Origin: Liolophura sinensis
Lineage: Eukaryota; Mollusca; Polyplacophora; Chitonida; Chitonidae
DNA length: 20,713 bases
Direction: 5' to 3'
Assembly: GCF_032854445.1 (NCBI RefSeq)
Contig: NW_027018500.1
Location: forward strand, 1 to 20,713
Position 1 is the stretch's first letter; the number at the start of each line of letters is the position of its first letter. Shown here in pieces: positions 1-9,337 of the stretch. Under the pieces are notes generated by a model, which saw only the letters and a program-made list of their open reading frames with translations, was not told the DNA's origin and ran no database searches. A program made the translations under genes and the position numbers.

Positions 1-549
1 CACTGTACTCTGTACAATCGCGACTGGTCATTACTATATTCAACTTTTGACTATAAGTTATGTGCCCTTCGGTAGCCCAGAAGATCTGAAATCTTTGGGC
101 TAAGCCCATTTAACTCACCCAGCAATTGCCTTACTTCTAAGTGCAAGACAATCTCAATGTCTTTATCTAGGTGTAGAAAAACCACACCATTTGTACGTGA
201 GAAACACAAGGTACTTGATACTGTCTGCTGTAAAAAGTACAACTGAACACTGACCCACTTCAGTAAGGTGCCAAAAGATGCGGAATTGGGCCAGGTATCG
301 GCAGCTGTTGAAAATTGCCAATTTCCCTGGTTTCCATGGAGTAAGAGCCGTTGCTGTGCACGTGATTATGACATAAATGATTATTGAATTGTCGCTACAG
401 GCAAAAGTATTGGTTGGAGAGCAACGCGGTTTGCACCATTCGATTTCTCGTCACAAAATACGTCGGATTAGCTTCTTACCAGCAGCACTGGAACAGTTTT
501 TTGCACTTTTGCATTTTTGCCTGGTCTTTTTGTTAATTGAAATCGGCTA
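1..549. repeat. Monomer U1, class A
   Basis: 549 bp. Class A marks: ctgtctg, ttgggcc with ggtatcgg, tgtgcac, gattattgaatt, ggttgg, cttctt and the long T-tract gttttttgcac. Private: agatctg in the hairpin loop and one missing A in gaaaattg, which offsets the longer T-tract. Shares ctaggtg with U7. Confidence 0.95.
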
Positions 550-1098
550 CACTGTACTCTGTACAATCGCGACTGGTCATTACTATATTCAACTTTTGAC
601 TATAAGTTATGTGCCCTTCGGTAGCCCAGAAGACGTCAAATCTTTGGGCTAAGCCCATTTAACTCACCCAGCAATTGTCTTACTTCTAAGTGCAAGACAA
701 TCGCAATGTCTTTATCTACGTGTAGAAAAACCACACCATTTGTACGTAAAAAACACAAGGTACTTGATACAGTCTGCTGTAAAAAGTACAACTAAACACT
801 GACCCACATTTATAAGGTGCCAAAAGATGCGGAATTGGGCCAGGTATCGGCAGCTGTTGAAAAATTGCCAATTTCCCTGGTTTCCATGGAGTAAGAGCCG
901 TTGCTGGGCACGTGATTATGACATAAATGATCATTCAATTGTCGCTACAGCCAAAAGTATTGGTCGGAGAGCAACGCGGTTTGCACCATTCGATTTCTCG
1001 TCACAAAATACGTCGGATTAGCCTCTTACCAGCAGCACTGGAACAGTTTTCGCACTTTTGCATTTTTGCCTGGTCTTTTTGTTAATTGAAATCGGCTA
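550..1098. repeat. Monomer U2, class B
   Basis: 549 bp. Class B marks: gacgtc in the loop, ttgtctt, tcgcaatg, gtacgtaaaa, taaacac, cacatttat and ttgggcc. It ends with gttttcgcac, unlike the other B units, so its 3' end comes from another class. Confidence 0.95.
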
Positions 1099-1649
1099 CA
1101 CTGTACTCTGTACAATCGCGACTGGTCATTACTATATTCAACTTTTGACTATAAGTTATGTGCTCCTCGGTAGCCCAGAAGACCTGAAATCTTTGGGCTA
1201 AGCCCAATTTAACTCAGCCAGCAATTGCCTTACTTCTAAGTGCAAGACAATCTCAATGTCTTTATCTACGTGTAGAAAAACCACACCATTTGTACGTGAG
1301 AAACACAAGGTACTTGATACAGTCTGCTGTAAAAAGTACAACTGAACACTGACCCACTTCAGTAAGGTGCCAAAAGATGCGGAATTGAGCCAGGCATCGG
1401 CAGCTGTTTGAAAAATTGCAAATTTCCCTTGTTTCCATGGAGTAAGAGCCGTTGCTTTGCACGTGATTATGACATAAATGATCATTCAATTGTCACTACA
1501 GCCAAAAGTATTGGTCGGAGAGCAACGCGGTTTGCACCATTCGATTTCTCGTCACAAAATACGTCGGATTAGCCTCTTACCAGCAGCACTGGAACAGTTT
1601 TCGCACTTTTGCATTTTTGCCTGGTCTTTTTGTTTATTGAAATCGGCTA
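1099..1649. repeat. Monomer U3, class E
   Basis: 551 bp because of an extra A in agcccaattt and an extra T in ctgtttg. It has actcagcc, ttgagcc, gtcactac, gttttcgcac and gtttatt. Private changes: gtgctcctcgg just after the core, cccttgttt and gctttgcac. Confidence 0.95.
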
Positions 1650-2199
1650 CACTGTACTCTGTACAATCGCGACTGGTCATTACTATATTCAACTTTTGAC
1701 TATAAGTTATGTGCCCTTCGGTAGCCCAGAAGACCTGAAATCTTTGGGCTAAGCCCATTTAACTCAGCCAGCAATTGCCTTACTTCTAAGTGCAAGACAA
1801 TCTCAATGTCTTTATCTACGTGTAGAAAAACCACACCATTTGTACGTGAGAAACACAAGGTACTTGATACAGTCTGCTGTAAAAAGTACAACTGAACACT
1901 GACCCACTTCAGTAAGGTGCCAAAAGATGCGGAATTGAGCCAGGCATCGGCAGCTGTTGAAAAATTGCAAATTTCCCTGGTTTCCATGGAGAAAGAGCCG
2001 TTGCTGGGCACGTGATTATGACATAAATGATCATTCAATTGTCGCTACAGGCAAAAGTATTGGTCGGAGAGCAACGCGGTTTGCACCATTCGATTTCTCG
2101 TCACAAAATACGTCGGATTAGCCTCTTACCAGCAGCACTGGAACAATTTTTCTAATTTTTGCGTTTTTGCCTGGTCTTTTTGTTAATTGAAATCGGCTA
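1650..2199. repeat. Monomer U4, class F
   Basis: 550 bp (one extra T after ctaat). Class F marks: ggagaaagag where other units have ggagtaagag, acaggca, and the T-tract version aatttttctaatttt followed by gcg. Matches U10 and U35. Confidence 0.95.
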
Positions 2200-2263
2200 C
2201 ACTGTACTCTGTACAATCGCGACTGGTCATTACTATATTCAACTTTTGACTATAAGTTATGTG
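2200..2263. other. Invariant core of the monomer (shown in U5)
   Basis: Unit positions 1-64. I see no base substitution here in any of the 38 units. The only changes are single-base indels: +T in U20, -A in U22 and +T in U34. Elements inside are GTACTCTGTAC at the left, a TCGCGA palindrome (2217-2222), the direct repeat ACTATA at 2232-2237 and 2249-2254, and an inverted repeat AACTT / AAGTT (2241-2245 / 2254-2258) around an 8-nt loop. Constraint by a bound protein or a processing signal is inference. I do not recognise a known binding site, and no CENP-B box pattern is present. Confidence 0.7.
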
Positions 2264-2271
2264 CCCTTCGG

Positions 2272-2307
2272 TAGCCCAGAAGACCTGAAATCTTTGGGCT
2301 AAGCCCA
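2272..2307. other. Two competing inverted repeats (shown in U5)
   Basis: TAGCCCA, one unpaired G, then AAGA (2272-2283) pair with TCTT-TGGGCTA (2291-2301) across a 7-nt loop: an 11-bp stem. The right arm can instead pair with the next bases, TGGGCT (2295-2300) with AGCCCA (2302-2307) around a single A, so only one of the two can form. Present in nearly every unit. The loop reads cctgaaa or, in B units, cgtcaaa, which creates GACGTC. U19, U22 and U37 have damaged arms. Confidence 0.75.
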
Positions 2308-2369
2308 TTTAACTCAGCCAGCAATTGCCTTACTTCTAAGTGCAAGACAATCTCAATGTCTTTATCTAC

Positions 2370-2386
2370 GTGTAGAAAAACCACAC
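2370..2386. other. Small A-loop hairpin (shown in U5)
   Basis: GTGTAG (2370-2375) and CCACAC (2381-2386) flank AAAAA. The stem has one A-C mismatch in most units. In U24 (12803-12819) and U31 (16649-16665) the mismatched A is G, giving a perfect 6-bp stem. Whether it folds in a transcript is unknown. Confidence 0.5.
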
Positions 2387-2532
2387 CATTTGTACGTGAG
2401 AAACACAAGGTACTTGATACAGTCTGCTGTAAAAAGTACAACTGAACACTGACCCACTTCAGTAAGGTGCCAAAAGATGCGGAATTGAGCCAGGCATCGG
2501 CAGCTGTTGAAAAATTGCAAATTTCCCTGGTT

Positions 2533-2540
2533 TCCATGGA
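2533..2540. other. TCCATGGA palindrome (shown in U5)
   Basis: A perfect 8-bp palindrome kept in nearly all units, and lost in U7 (ccatgaag) and U18 (ccatgacg). It lies about 30 bp after a CAGCTG palindrome (2501-2506). No function can be assigned. Confidence 0.5.
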
Positions 2541-2558
2541 GTAAGAGCCGTTGCTGGG

Positions 2559-2593
2559 CACGTGATTATGACATAAATGATCATTCAATTGTC
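2559..2593. other. CACGTG element and nested dyad (shown in U5)
   Basis: CACGTG (2559-2564) is the E-box/G-box palindrome bound by bHLH or bZIP proteins in eukaryotes. It is followed by a dyad: GACA (2570-2573) and TGTC (2590-2593) enclose the perfect 10-bp palindrome AATGATCATT (2576-2585). CACGTG is intact in all units except U18 (cacctg) and U20 (caacgtg). In U1 and U7 the 10-bp palindrome is changed to aatgattatt. In U19 it is extended to 12 bp. Actual factor binding is inference. Confidence 0.5.
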
Positions 2594-2696
2594 GCTACAG
2601 CCAAAAGTATTGGTCGGAGAGCAACGCGGTTTGCACCATTCGATTTCTCGTCACAAAATACGTCGGATTAGCCTCTTACCAGCAGCACTGGAACAG

Positions 2697-2731
2697 TTTT
2701 CGCACTTTTGCATTTTTGCCTGGTCTTTTTG
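2697..2731. other. T-rich tract with roughly phased T-runs (shown in U5)
   Basis: T-runs at 2697-2700, 2706-2709, 2713-2717 and 2726-2730 have centres 9, 7.5 and 13 bp apart, near the helical repeat on average, so the DNA may be curved. Three main versions occur: gttttcgcac, gttttttgcac, and aatttttYYaatttt followed by gcg. The tract ends 17 bp before the next core. Confidence 0.55.
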
Positions 2732-2748
2732 TTTATTGAAATCGGCTA

Positions 2749-3297
2749 CACTGTACTCTGTACAATCGCGACTGGTCATTACTATATTCAACTTTTGACT
2801 ATAAGTTATGTGCCCTTCGGTAGCCCAGAAGACCTGAAATCTTTGGGCTAAGCCCATTTAACTCACCCAGCAATTGCCTTACTTCTAAGTGCAAGACAAT
2901 CTCAATGTCTTTATCTACGTGTAGAAAAACCACACCATTTGTACATGATAAACACAAGGTACTTGATACAGTCTGCTGTAAAAAGTACAACTGAACACTG
3001 ACCCACTTCAGTAAGGTGCCAAAAGATGCGGAATTGAGCCAGGCATCGGCAGCTGTTGAAAAATTGCAAATTTCCCTGGTTTCCATGGAGTAAGAGCCGT
3101 TGCTGGGCACGTGATTATGACATAAATGATCATTCAATTGTCACTACAGCCAAAAGTATTGTTCGGAGAGCAACGCAGTTTGCACCATTCGATTTCTCGT
3201 CACAAAATACGTCGGATTAGCCTCTTACCAGCAGCACTGGAACAGTTTTCGCACTTTTGCATTTTTGCCTGGTCTTTTTGTTTATTGAAATCGGCTA
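2749..3297. repeat. Monomer U6, class G
   Basis: 549 bp. Class G mark tattgttcgg plus actcaccc and gtcactac. Private: gtacatgata and acgcagttt. It precedes an A unit, as every unit with the tattgTNcgg mark does. Confidence 0.95.
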
Positions 3298-3847
3298 CAC
3301 TGTACTCTGTACAATCGCGACTGGTCATTACTATATTCAACTTTTGACTATAAGTTATGTGCCCTTCGGTAGCCCAGAAGACCTGAAATCTTTGGGCTAA
3401 GCCCATTTAACTCACCCAGCAATTGCCTTACTTCTAAGTGCAAGACAATCTCAATGTCTTTATCTAGGTGTAGAAAAACCACACCATTTGTACGTGAGAA
3501 ACACAAGGTACTTGATACTGTATGCTGTAAAAAGTACAACTGAACACTGACCCACTTCAGTAAGGTGCCAAAAGATGCGGAATTGGGCCAGGTATCGGCA
3601 GCTGTTGAAAAATTGCCAATTTCCCTGGTTTCCATGAAGTAAGAGCCGTTGCTGTGCACGTGATTATGACATAAATGATTATTGAATTGTCGCTACAGGC
3701 AAAAGTATTGGTTGGAGAGCAACGCGGTTTGCACCATTCGATTTCTCGTCACAAAATACGTCGGATTAGGCTCTTACCAGCAGCACTGGAACAGTTTTTT
3801 GCACTTTTGCATTTTTGCCTGGTCTTTTTGTTAATTGAAATCGGCTA
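3298..3847. repeat. Monomer U7, class A
   Basis: 550 bp through the long T-tract gttttttgcac. Shares ctaggtg and gattattgaatt with U1. Private: ctgtatg, ccatgaagt (which destroys the TCCATGGA palindrome) and ggctctt. Confidence 0.95.
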
Positions 3848-4396
3848 CACTGTACTCTGTACAATCGCGACTGGTCATTACTATATTCAACTTTTGACTA
3901 TAAGTTATGTGCCCTTCGGTAGCCCAGAAGACGTCAAATCTTTGGGCTAAGCCCATTTAACTCACCCAGCAATTGTCTTACTTCTAAGTGCAAGACAATC
4001 GCAATGTCTTTATCTACGTGTAGAAAAACCACACCATTTGTACGTAAAAAACACAAGGTACTTGATACAGTCTGCTGTAAAAAGTACAACTAAACACTGA
4101 CCCACATTTATAAGGTGCCAAAAGATGCGGAATTGGGCCAGGTATCGGCAGCTGTTGAAAAATTGCAAATTTCCCTGGTTTCCATGGAGTAAGAGCCGTT
4201 GCTGTGCACGTGATTATGACATAAATGATCATTCAATTGTCGCTACAGCCAAAAGTATTGGTCGGAGAGCAACGCGGTTTGCACCATTCGATTTCTCGTC
4301 ACAAAATACGTCGGATTAGCCTCTTACCAGCAGCACTGGAACAATTTTTCCAATTTTGCGTTTTTGCCTGGTCTTTTTGTTAATTGAAATCGGCTA
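3848..4396. repeat. Monomer U8, class B
   Basis: 549 bp. Full set of B marks, gctgtgcac, and the T-tract version aatttttccaatttt with gcg, as in U24 and U31. It matches U2 through most of its length but not in the T-tract. Confidence 0.95.
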
Positions 4397-4945
4397 CACT
4401 GTACTCTGTACAATCGCGACTGGTCATTACTATATTCAACTTTTGACTATAAGTTATGTGCCCTTCGGTAGCCCAGAAGACCTGAAATCTTTGGGCTAAG
4501 CCCATTTAACTCAGCCAGCAATTGCCTTACTTCTAAGTGCAAGACAATCTCAATGTCTTTATCTACGTGTAGAAAAACCACACCATTTGTACGTGAGAAA
4601 CACAAGGTACTTGATACAGTCTGCTGTAAAAAGTACAACTGAACACTGACCCACTTCAGTAAGGTGCCAAAAGATGCGGAATAGAGTCAGGCATCGGCAG
4701 CTGTTGAAAAATTGCAAATATCCCTGGTTTCCATGGAGTAAGAGCCGTTGCTGGGCACGTGATTATGACATAAATGATCATTCAATTGTCACTACAGCCA
4801 AAAGTATTGGTCGGAGAGCAACGCTGTTTGCATCATTCGATTTCTCGTCACAAAATACGTCGGATTAGCCTCTTACCAGCAGCACTGGAACAGTTTTCGC
4901 ACTTTTGCATTTTTGCCTGGTCTTTTTGTTTATTGAAATCGGCTA
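4397..4945. repeat. Monomer U9, class C
   Basis: 549 bp. Class C marks atagagtc and cgctgtttgcatcattc. It differs from the other C units (U25, U32) by gctgggcac, aaatatcc and gtttatt. Confidence 0.95.
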
Positions 4946-5494
4946 CACTGTACTCTGTACAATCGCGACTGGTCATTACTATATTCAACTTTTGACTATA
5001 AGTTATGTGCCCTTCGGTAGCCCAGAAGACCTGAAATCTTTGGGCTAAGCCCATTTAACTCAGCCAGCAATTGCCTTACTTCTAAGTGCAAGACAATCTC
5101 AATGTCTTTATCTACGTGTAGAAAAACCACACCATTTGTACGTGAGAAACACAAGGTACTTGATACAGTCTGCTGTAAAAAGTACAACTGAACACTGACC
5201 CACTTCAGTAAGGTGCCAAAAGATGCGGAATTGAGCCAGGCATCGGCAGCTGTTGAAAAATTGCAAATTTCCCTGGTTTCCATGGAGAAAGAGCCGTTGC
5301 TGGGCACGTGATTATGACATAAATGATCATTCAATTGTCGCTACAGGCAAAAGTATTGGTCGGAGAGCAACGCGGTTTGCACCATTCGATTTCTCGTCAC
5401 AAAATACGTCGGATTAGCCTCTTACCAGCAGCACTGGAACAATTTTTCTAATTTTGCGTTTTTGCCTGGTCTTTTTGTTAATTGAAATCGGCTA
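4946..5494. repeat. Monomer U10, class F
   Basis: 549 bp. Carries ggagaaagag, acaggca and aatttttctaatttt. It repeats U4 six units later, without the extra T of U4. Confidence 0.95.
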
Positions 5495-6043
5495 CACTGT
5501 ACTCTGTACAATCGCGACTGGTCATTACTATATTCAACTTTTGACTATAAGTTATGTGCCCTTCGGTAGCCCAGGAGACCTGAAATCTTTGGGCTAAGCC
5601 CATTTAACTCAGCCAGCAATTGCCTTACTTCTAAGTGCAAGACAATCTCAATGTCTTTATCTACGTGTAGAAAAACCACACCATTTGTACGTGAGAAACA
5701 CAAGGTACTTGATACAGTCTGCTGTAAAAAGTACAACTGAACACTGACCCACTTCAGTAAGGTGCCAAAAGATGCGGAATTGAGCCAGGCATCGGCAGCT
5801 GTTGAAAAATTGCAAATATCCCTGGTTTCCATGGAGTAAGAGCCGTTGCTGGGCACGTGATTATGACATAAATGATCATTCAATTGTCGCTACAGCCAAA
5901 AGTATTGGTCGGAGAGCAACGCGGTTTGCACCATTCGATTTCTCGTCACAAAATTCGTCGGATTAGCCTCTTACCAGCAGCACTGGAACAGTTTTCGCAC
6001 TTTTGCATTTTTGCCTGGTCTTTTTGTTTATTGAAATCGGCTA
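5495..6043. repeat. Monomer U11, class H
   Basis: 549 bp. Like U5 but with caggagacc in the hairpin arm, aaatatcc, and aaattcgtcgg instead of aaatacgtcgg. Confidence 0.95.
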
Positions 6044-6592
6044 CACTGTACTCTGTACAATCGCGACTGGTCATTACTATATTCAACTTTTGACTATAAG
6101 TTATGTGCCCTTCGGTAGCCCAGGAGACCTGAAATCTTTGGGCTAAGCCCATTTAACTCAGCCAGCAATTGCCTTACTTCTAAGTGCAAGACAATCTCAA
6201 TGTCTTTATCTACGTGTAGAAAAACCACACCATTTGTACGTGAGAAACACAAGGTACTTGATACAGTCTGCTGTAAAAAGTACAACTGAACACTGACCCA
6301 CTTCAGTAAGGTGCCAAAAGATGCGGAATTGAGCCAGGCATCGGCAGCTGTTGAAAAATTGCAAATATCCCTGGTTTCCATGGAGTAAGAGCCGTTGCTG
6401 GGCACGTGATTATGACATAAATGATCATTCAATTGTCGCTACAGCCAAAAGTATTGGTCGGAGAGCAACGCGGTTTGCACCATTCGATTTCTCGTCACAA
6501 AATTCGTCGGATTAGCCTCTTACCAGCAGCACTGGAACAGTTTTCGCACTTTTGCATTTTTGCCTGGTCTTTTTGTTTATTGAAATCGGCTA
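6044..6592. repeat. Monomer U12, class H, duplicate of U11
   Basis: 549 bp. Base by base I find no difference from U11, including its three private variants. This is the clearest very recent single-unit duplication in the window. Confidence 0.95.
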
Positions 6593-7141
6593 CACTGTAC
6601 TCTGTACAATCGCGACTGGTCATTACTATATTCAACTTTTGACTATAAGTTATGTGCCCTTCGGTAGCCCAGAAGACCTGAAATCTTTGGGCTAAGCCCA
6701 TTTAACTCAGCCAGCAATTGCCTTACTTCTAAGTGCGAGACAATCTCAATGTCTTTATCTACGTGTAGAAAAACCACACCATTTGTACGTGATAAACACA
6801 AGGTACTTGATACAGTCTGCTGTAAAAAGTACAACTAAACACTGACCCACTTCAGTAAGGTGCCAAAAGATGCGGAATTGAGCCAGGCATCGGCAGCTGT
6901 TGAAAAATTGCAAATTTCCCTGGTTTCCATGGAGTAAGAGCCGTTGCTGGGCACGTGATTATGACATAAATGATCATTCAATTGTCACTACAGCCAAAAG
7001 TATTGGTCGGAGAGCAACGCGGTTTGCACCATTCGATTTCTCGTCACAAAATACGTCGGATTAGCCTCTTACCAGCAGCACTGGAACAGTTTTCCCACTT
7101 TTGTATTTTTGCCTGGTCTTTTTGTTTATTGAAATCGGCTA
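6593..7141. repeat. Monomer U13, class G*
   Basis: 549 bp. Shares a gtacNtgata variant with U6, and gtcactac. Has taaacac together with cttcag, a mix of classes. Private: gtgcgagac, gttttcccac and ttgtattt. Confidence 0.93.
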
Positions 7142-7690
7142 CACTGTACTCTGTACAATCGCGACTGGTCATTACTATATTCAACTTTTGACTATAAGTT
7201 ATGTGCCCTTCGGTAGCCCAGAAGACCTGAAATCTTTGGGCTAAGCCCATTTAACTCAGCCAGCAATTGCCTTACTTCTAAGTGCAAGACAATCTCAATG
7301 TCTTTATCTACGTGTAGAAAAACCACACCATTTGTACGTGAGAAACACAAGGTACTTGATACAGTCTGCTGTAAAAAGTACAACTGAACACTGACCCACT
7401 TCAGTAAGGTGCCAAAAAATGCGGAATTGAGCCAGGCATCGGCAGCTGTTGAAAAATTGCAAATTTCCCTGGTTTCCATGGAGTAAGAGCCGTTGCTGGG
7501 CACGTGATTATGACATAAATGATCATTCAATTGTCACTACAGCCAAAAGTATTGGTCGGAGAGCAACGCGGTTTGCACCATTCGATTTGTCGTCACAAAA
7601 TACGTCGGATTAGCCTCTTACCAGCAGCACTGGAACAATTTTTCTAATTTTGCGTTTTTGCCTGGTCTTTTTGTTAATTGAAATCGGCTA
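7142..7690. repeat. Monomer U14, mixed class
   Basis: 549 bp. Body as in class E or G (gtcactac), but with the F-type T-tract aatttttctaatttt. Private: ccaaaaaatgcgg and gatttgtcgtc. Marks the left edge of the irregular segment. Confidence 0.93.
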
Positions 7691-8239
7691 CACTGTACTC
7701 TGTACAATCGCGACTGGTCATTACTATATTCAACTTTTGACTATAAGTTATGTGCCCTTCGGTAGCCCAGAAGACCTGAAATCTTTGGGCTAAGCCCATT
7801 TAACTCACCCAGTAATTGCCTTACTTCTAAGTGCAAGACAATCTCAATGTCTTTATCTACGTGTAGAAAAACCACACCATTTGTACATAAAAAACACAAG
7901 GTACTTGATACAGTCTGCTGTAAAAAGTACAACTGACCACAGACCCACATGAATAAGGTGCCAAAAGATGCGGAATTGAGCCAGGCATTGGCAGCTGTTG
8001 AAAAATTGCAAATTTCCCTGGTTTCCATGGAGTAAGAGCCGTTGCTGGGCACGTGATTATGACATAAATGATCATTCAATTGTCGCTACAGCCAAACGTA
8101 TTGGTCGGAGAGCAACGCGGTTTGCACCATTCGATTTCTCGTCACAAAATACGTCGGATTAGCCTCTTACCAGCAGCACTGGAACAGTTTTCGCACTTTT
8201 GCATTTTTGCCTGGTCTTTTTGTTAATTGAAATCGGCTA
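7691..8239. repeat. Monomer U15, diverged subfamily
   Basis: 549 bp. Has gtacataaaa, tgaccacag, cacatgaat, ggcattgg and aacgta. The set is shared with U16. Private: cagtaattgcc. Confidence 0.93.
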
Positions 8240-8788
8240 CACTGTACTCTGTACAATCGCGACTGGTCATTACTATATTCAACTTTTGACTATAAGTTAT
8301 GTGCCCTTCGGTAGCCCAGAAGACCTGAAATCTTTGGGCCAAGCCCATTTAACTCACACAGCAATTGTCTTACTTCTAAGTCTAAGACAATCTCAATGTC
8401 TTTATCTACGTGTAGAAAAACCACACCATTTGTACATAAAAAACACAAGGTACTTGATACAGTCTGCTGTAAAAAGTACAACTGACCACAGACCCACATG
8501 AATAAGGTGCCAAAAGATGCGGAATTGAGCCAGGCATTGGCAGCTGTTGAAAAATTGCCAATTTCCCTGGTTTCCATGGAGTAAGAGCCGTTGCTGGGCA
8601 CGTGATTATGACATAAATGATCATTCAATTGTCGCTACAGCCAAACGTATTGGTAGGAGAGCAACGCGGTTTGCACCATTCGATTTCTCGTCACAAAATA
8701 CGTCGGATTAGCCTCTTACCAGCAGCACTGGAACAGTTTTTCCACTTTTGCATTTTTGCCTGGTCTTTTTGTTAATTGAAATCGGCTA
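8240..8788. repeat. Monomer U16, diverged subfamily
   Basis: 549 bp. As U15, plus gggccaag in the hairpin, actcacaca, taagtctaag, ggtaggag and T-tract gtttttccac. U15 and U16 look like an older tandem duplicate that has since diverged. Confidence 0.93.
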
Positions 8789-9337
8789 CACTGTACTCTG
8801 TACAATCGCGACTGGTCATTACTATATTCAACTTTTGACTATAAGTTATGTGCCCCTCGGTAGCCCAGAAGACCTGAAATCTTTGGGCCAAGCCCATTTA
8901 ACTCACCCAGCAATTGCCTTACTTCTAAGTGCAAGACAATCTCAATGTCTTTATCTACGTGTAGAAAAACCACACCATTTGTACATGAGAAACACAAGGT
9001 ACTTGATACAGTCTGCTGTAAAAAGTACAACTGAACACTGACCCACTTCAGTAAAGTGCCAAAAGATGTAGAATTGAGCCAGGCATCGGCAGCTGTTGAA
9101 AAATTGCAAATATCCCTGGTTTCCATGGAGTAAGAGCCGTTGCTGGGCACGTGATTATGACATAAATGATCATTCAATTGTCACTACAGCCAAACGTATT
9201 GGTCGGAGAGCAACGCGGTTTGCACCATTCGATTTCTCGTCACAAAATACTTCGGATTAGCTTCTTACCAGCAGCACTGGAACAGTTTTTCCACTTTTGC
9301 ATTTTTGCCTGGTCTTTTTGTTAATTGAAATCGGCTA
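8789..9337. repeat. Monomer U17, diverged subfamily
   Basis: 549 bp. Has gggccaag, gtacatgag, aacgta and gtttttccac, but tgaacac and cttcag of the main family. Private: gtgcccctcgg, cagtaaagt, gatgtagaattg and acttcgg. Confidence 0.93.

Larger units (their letters stand above)
2200..2748. repeat. Monomer U5, class H; reference unit for motif positions
   Basis: 549 bp and close to the majority sequence of the array: gacctg, actcagcc, gtacgtgag, tgaacac, cttcag, ttgagcc, gctgggcac, gtcgctacagcc, gttttcgcac, gtttatt. It has no private indel, so I use it to place the internal motifs. Nearest relatives are U11 and U12. Confidence 0.95.
1..3297. repeat. HOR copy 1, six units (A B E F H G)
   Basis: U1 to U6. 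It opens with the class A/B pair and closes with a class G unit (tattgttcgg), as the later copies do. Compared with the 7-unit form on the right it lacks C and D and has an H unit between F and G. The left edge is the window edge, so the copy boundary is chosen at A by convention. Confidence 0.75.
3298..7141. repeat. HOR copy 2, seven units (A B C F H H G*)
   Basis: U7 to U13. Units 7, 8, 10 and 11 match units 1, 2, 4 and 5 at a distance of six units. The copy is seven units long only because H (U11) is present twice in a row (U12). The last unit shares gtacgtgata with the G unit U6 (gtacatgata) but lacks the G-specific tattgttcgg, hence G*. Confidence 0.75.

Noticed and set aside
2249-2256. 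TATA-like sequence ACTATAAG in the core as a promoter
   Set aside because: A short AT-rich match alone does not define a promoter. No initiator, transcript end or gene body is visible. The conservation is reported for the core as a whole.
2250-2588. Minus-strand 112-codon open frame recurring in many units, and shorter plus-strand frames overlapping it
   Set aside because: It needs a TTG start (2586-2588), which is not a normal eukaryotic start. It recurs only because the unit recurs. Class B and C units truncate it, indels shift it, its variants change amino acids freely, and the product resembles no family I know. Frames on both strands overlap each other, which is typical of chance open frames.
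2637-2648. Partial RNA polymerase III B-box likeness around ttcgattt
   Set aside because: The first and last consensus bases fail and no A-box lies at a suitable distance. No tRNA, 5S rRNA or SINE-like structure is present.
2711-2720. ATTTTTG resembling an Sm-protein site, hinting at an snRNA gene array
   Set aside because: The flanking bases do not fit the usual purine context, no fitting snRNA-like stem precedes it, and the site varies to gtttttg with the T-tract version.
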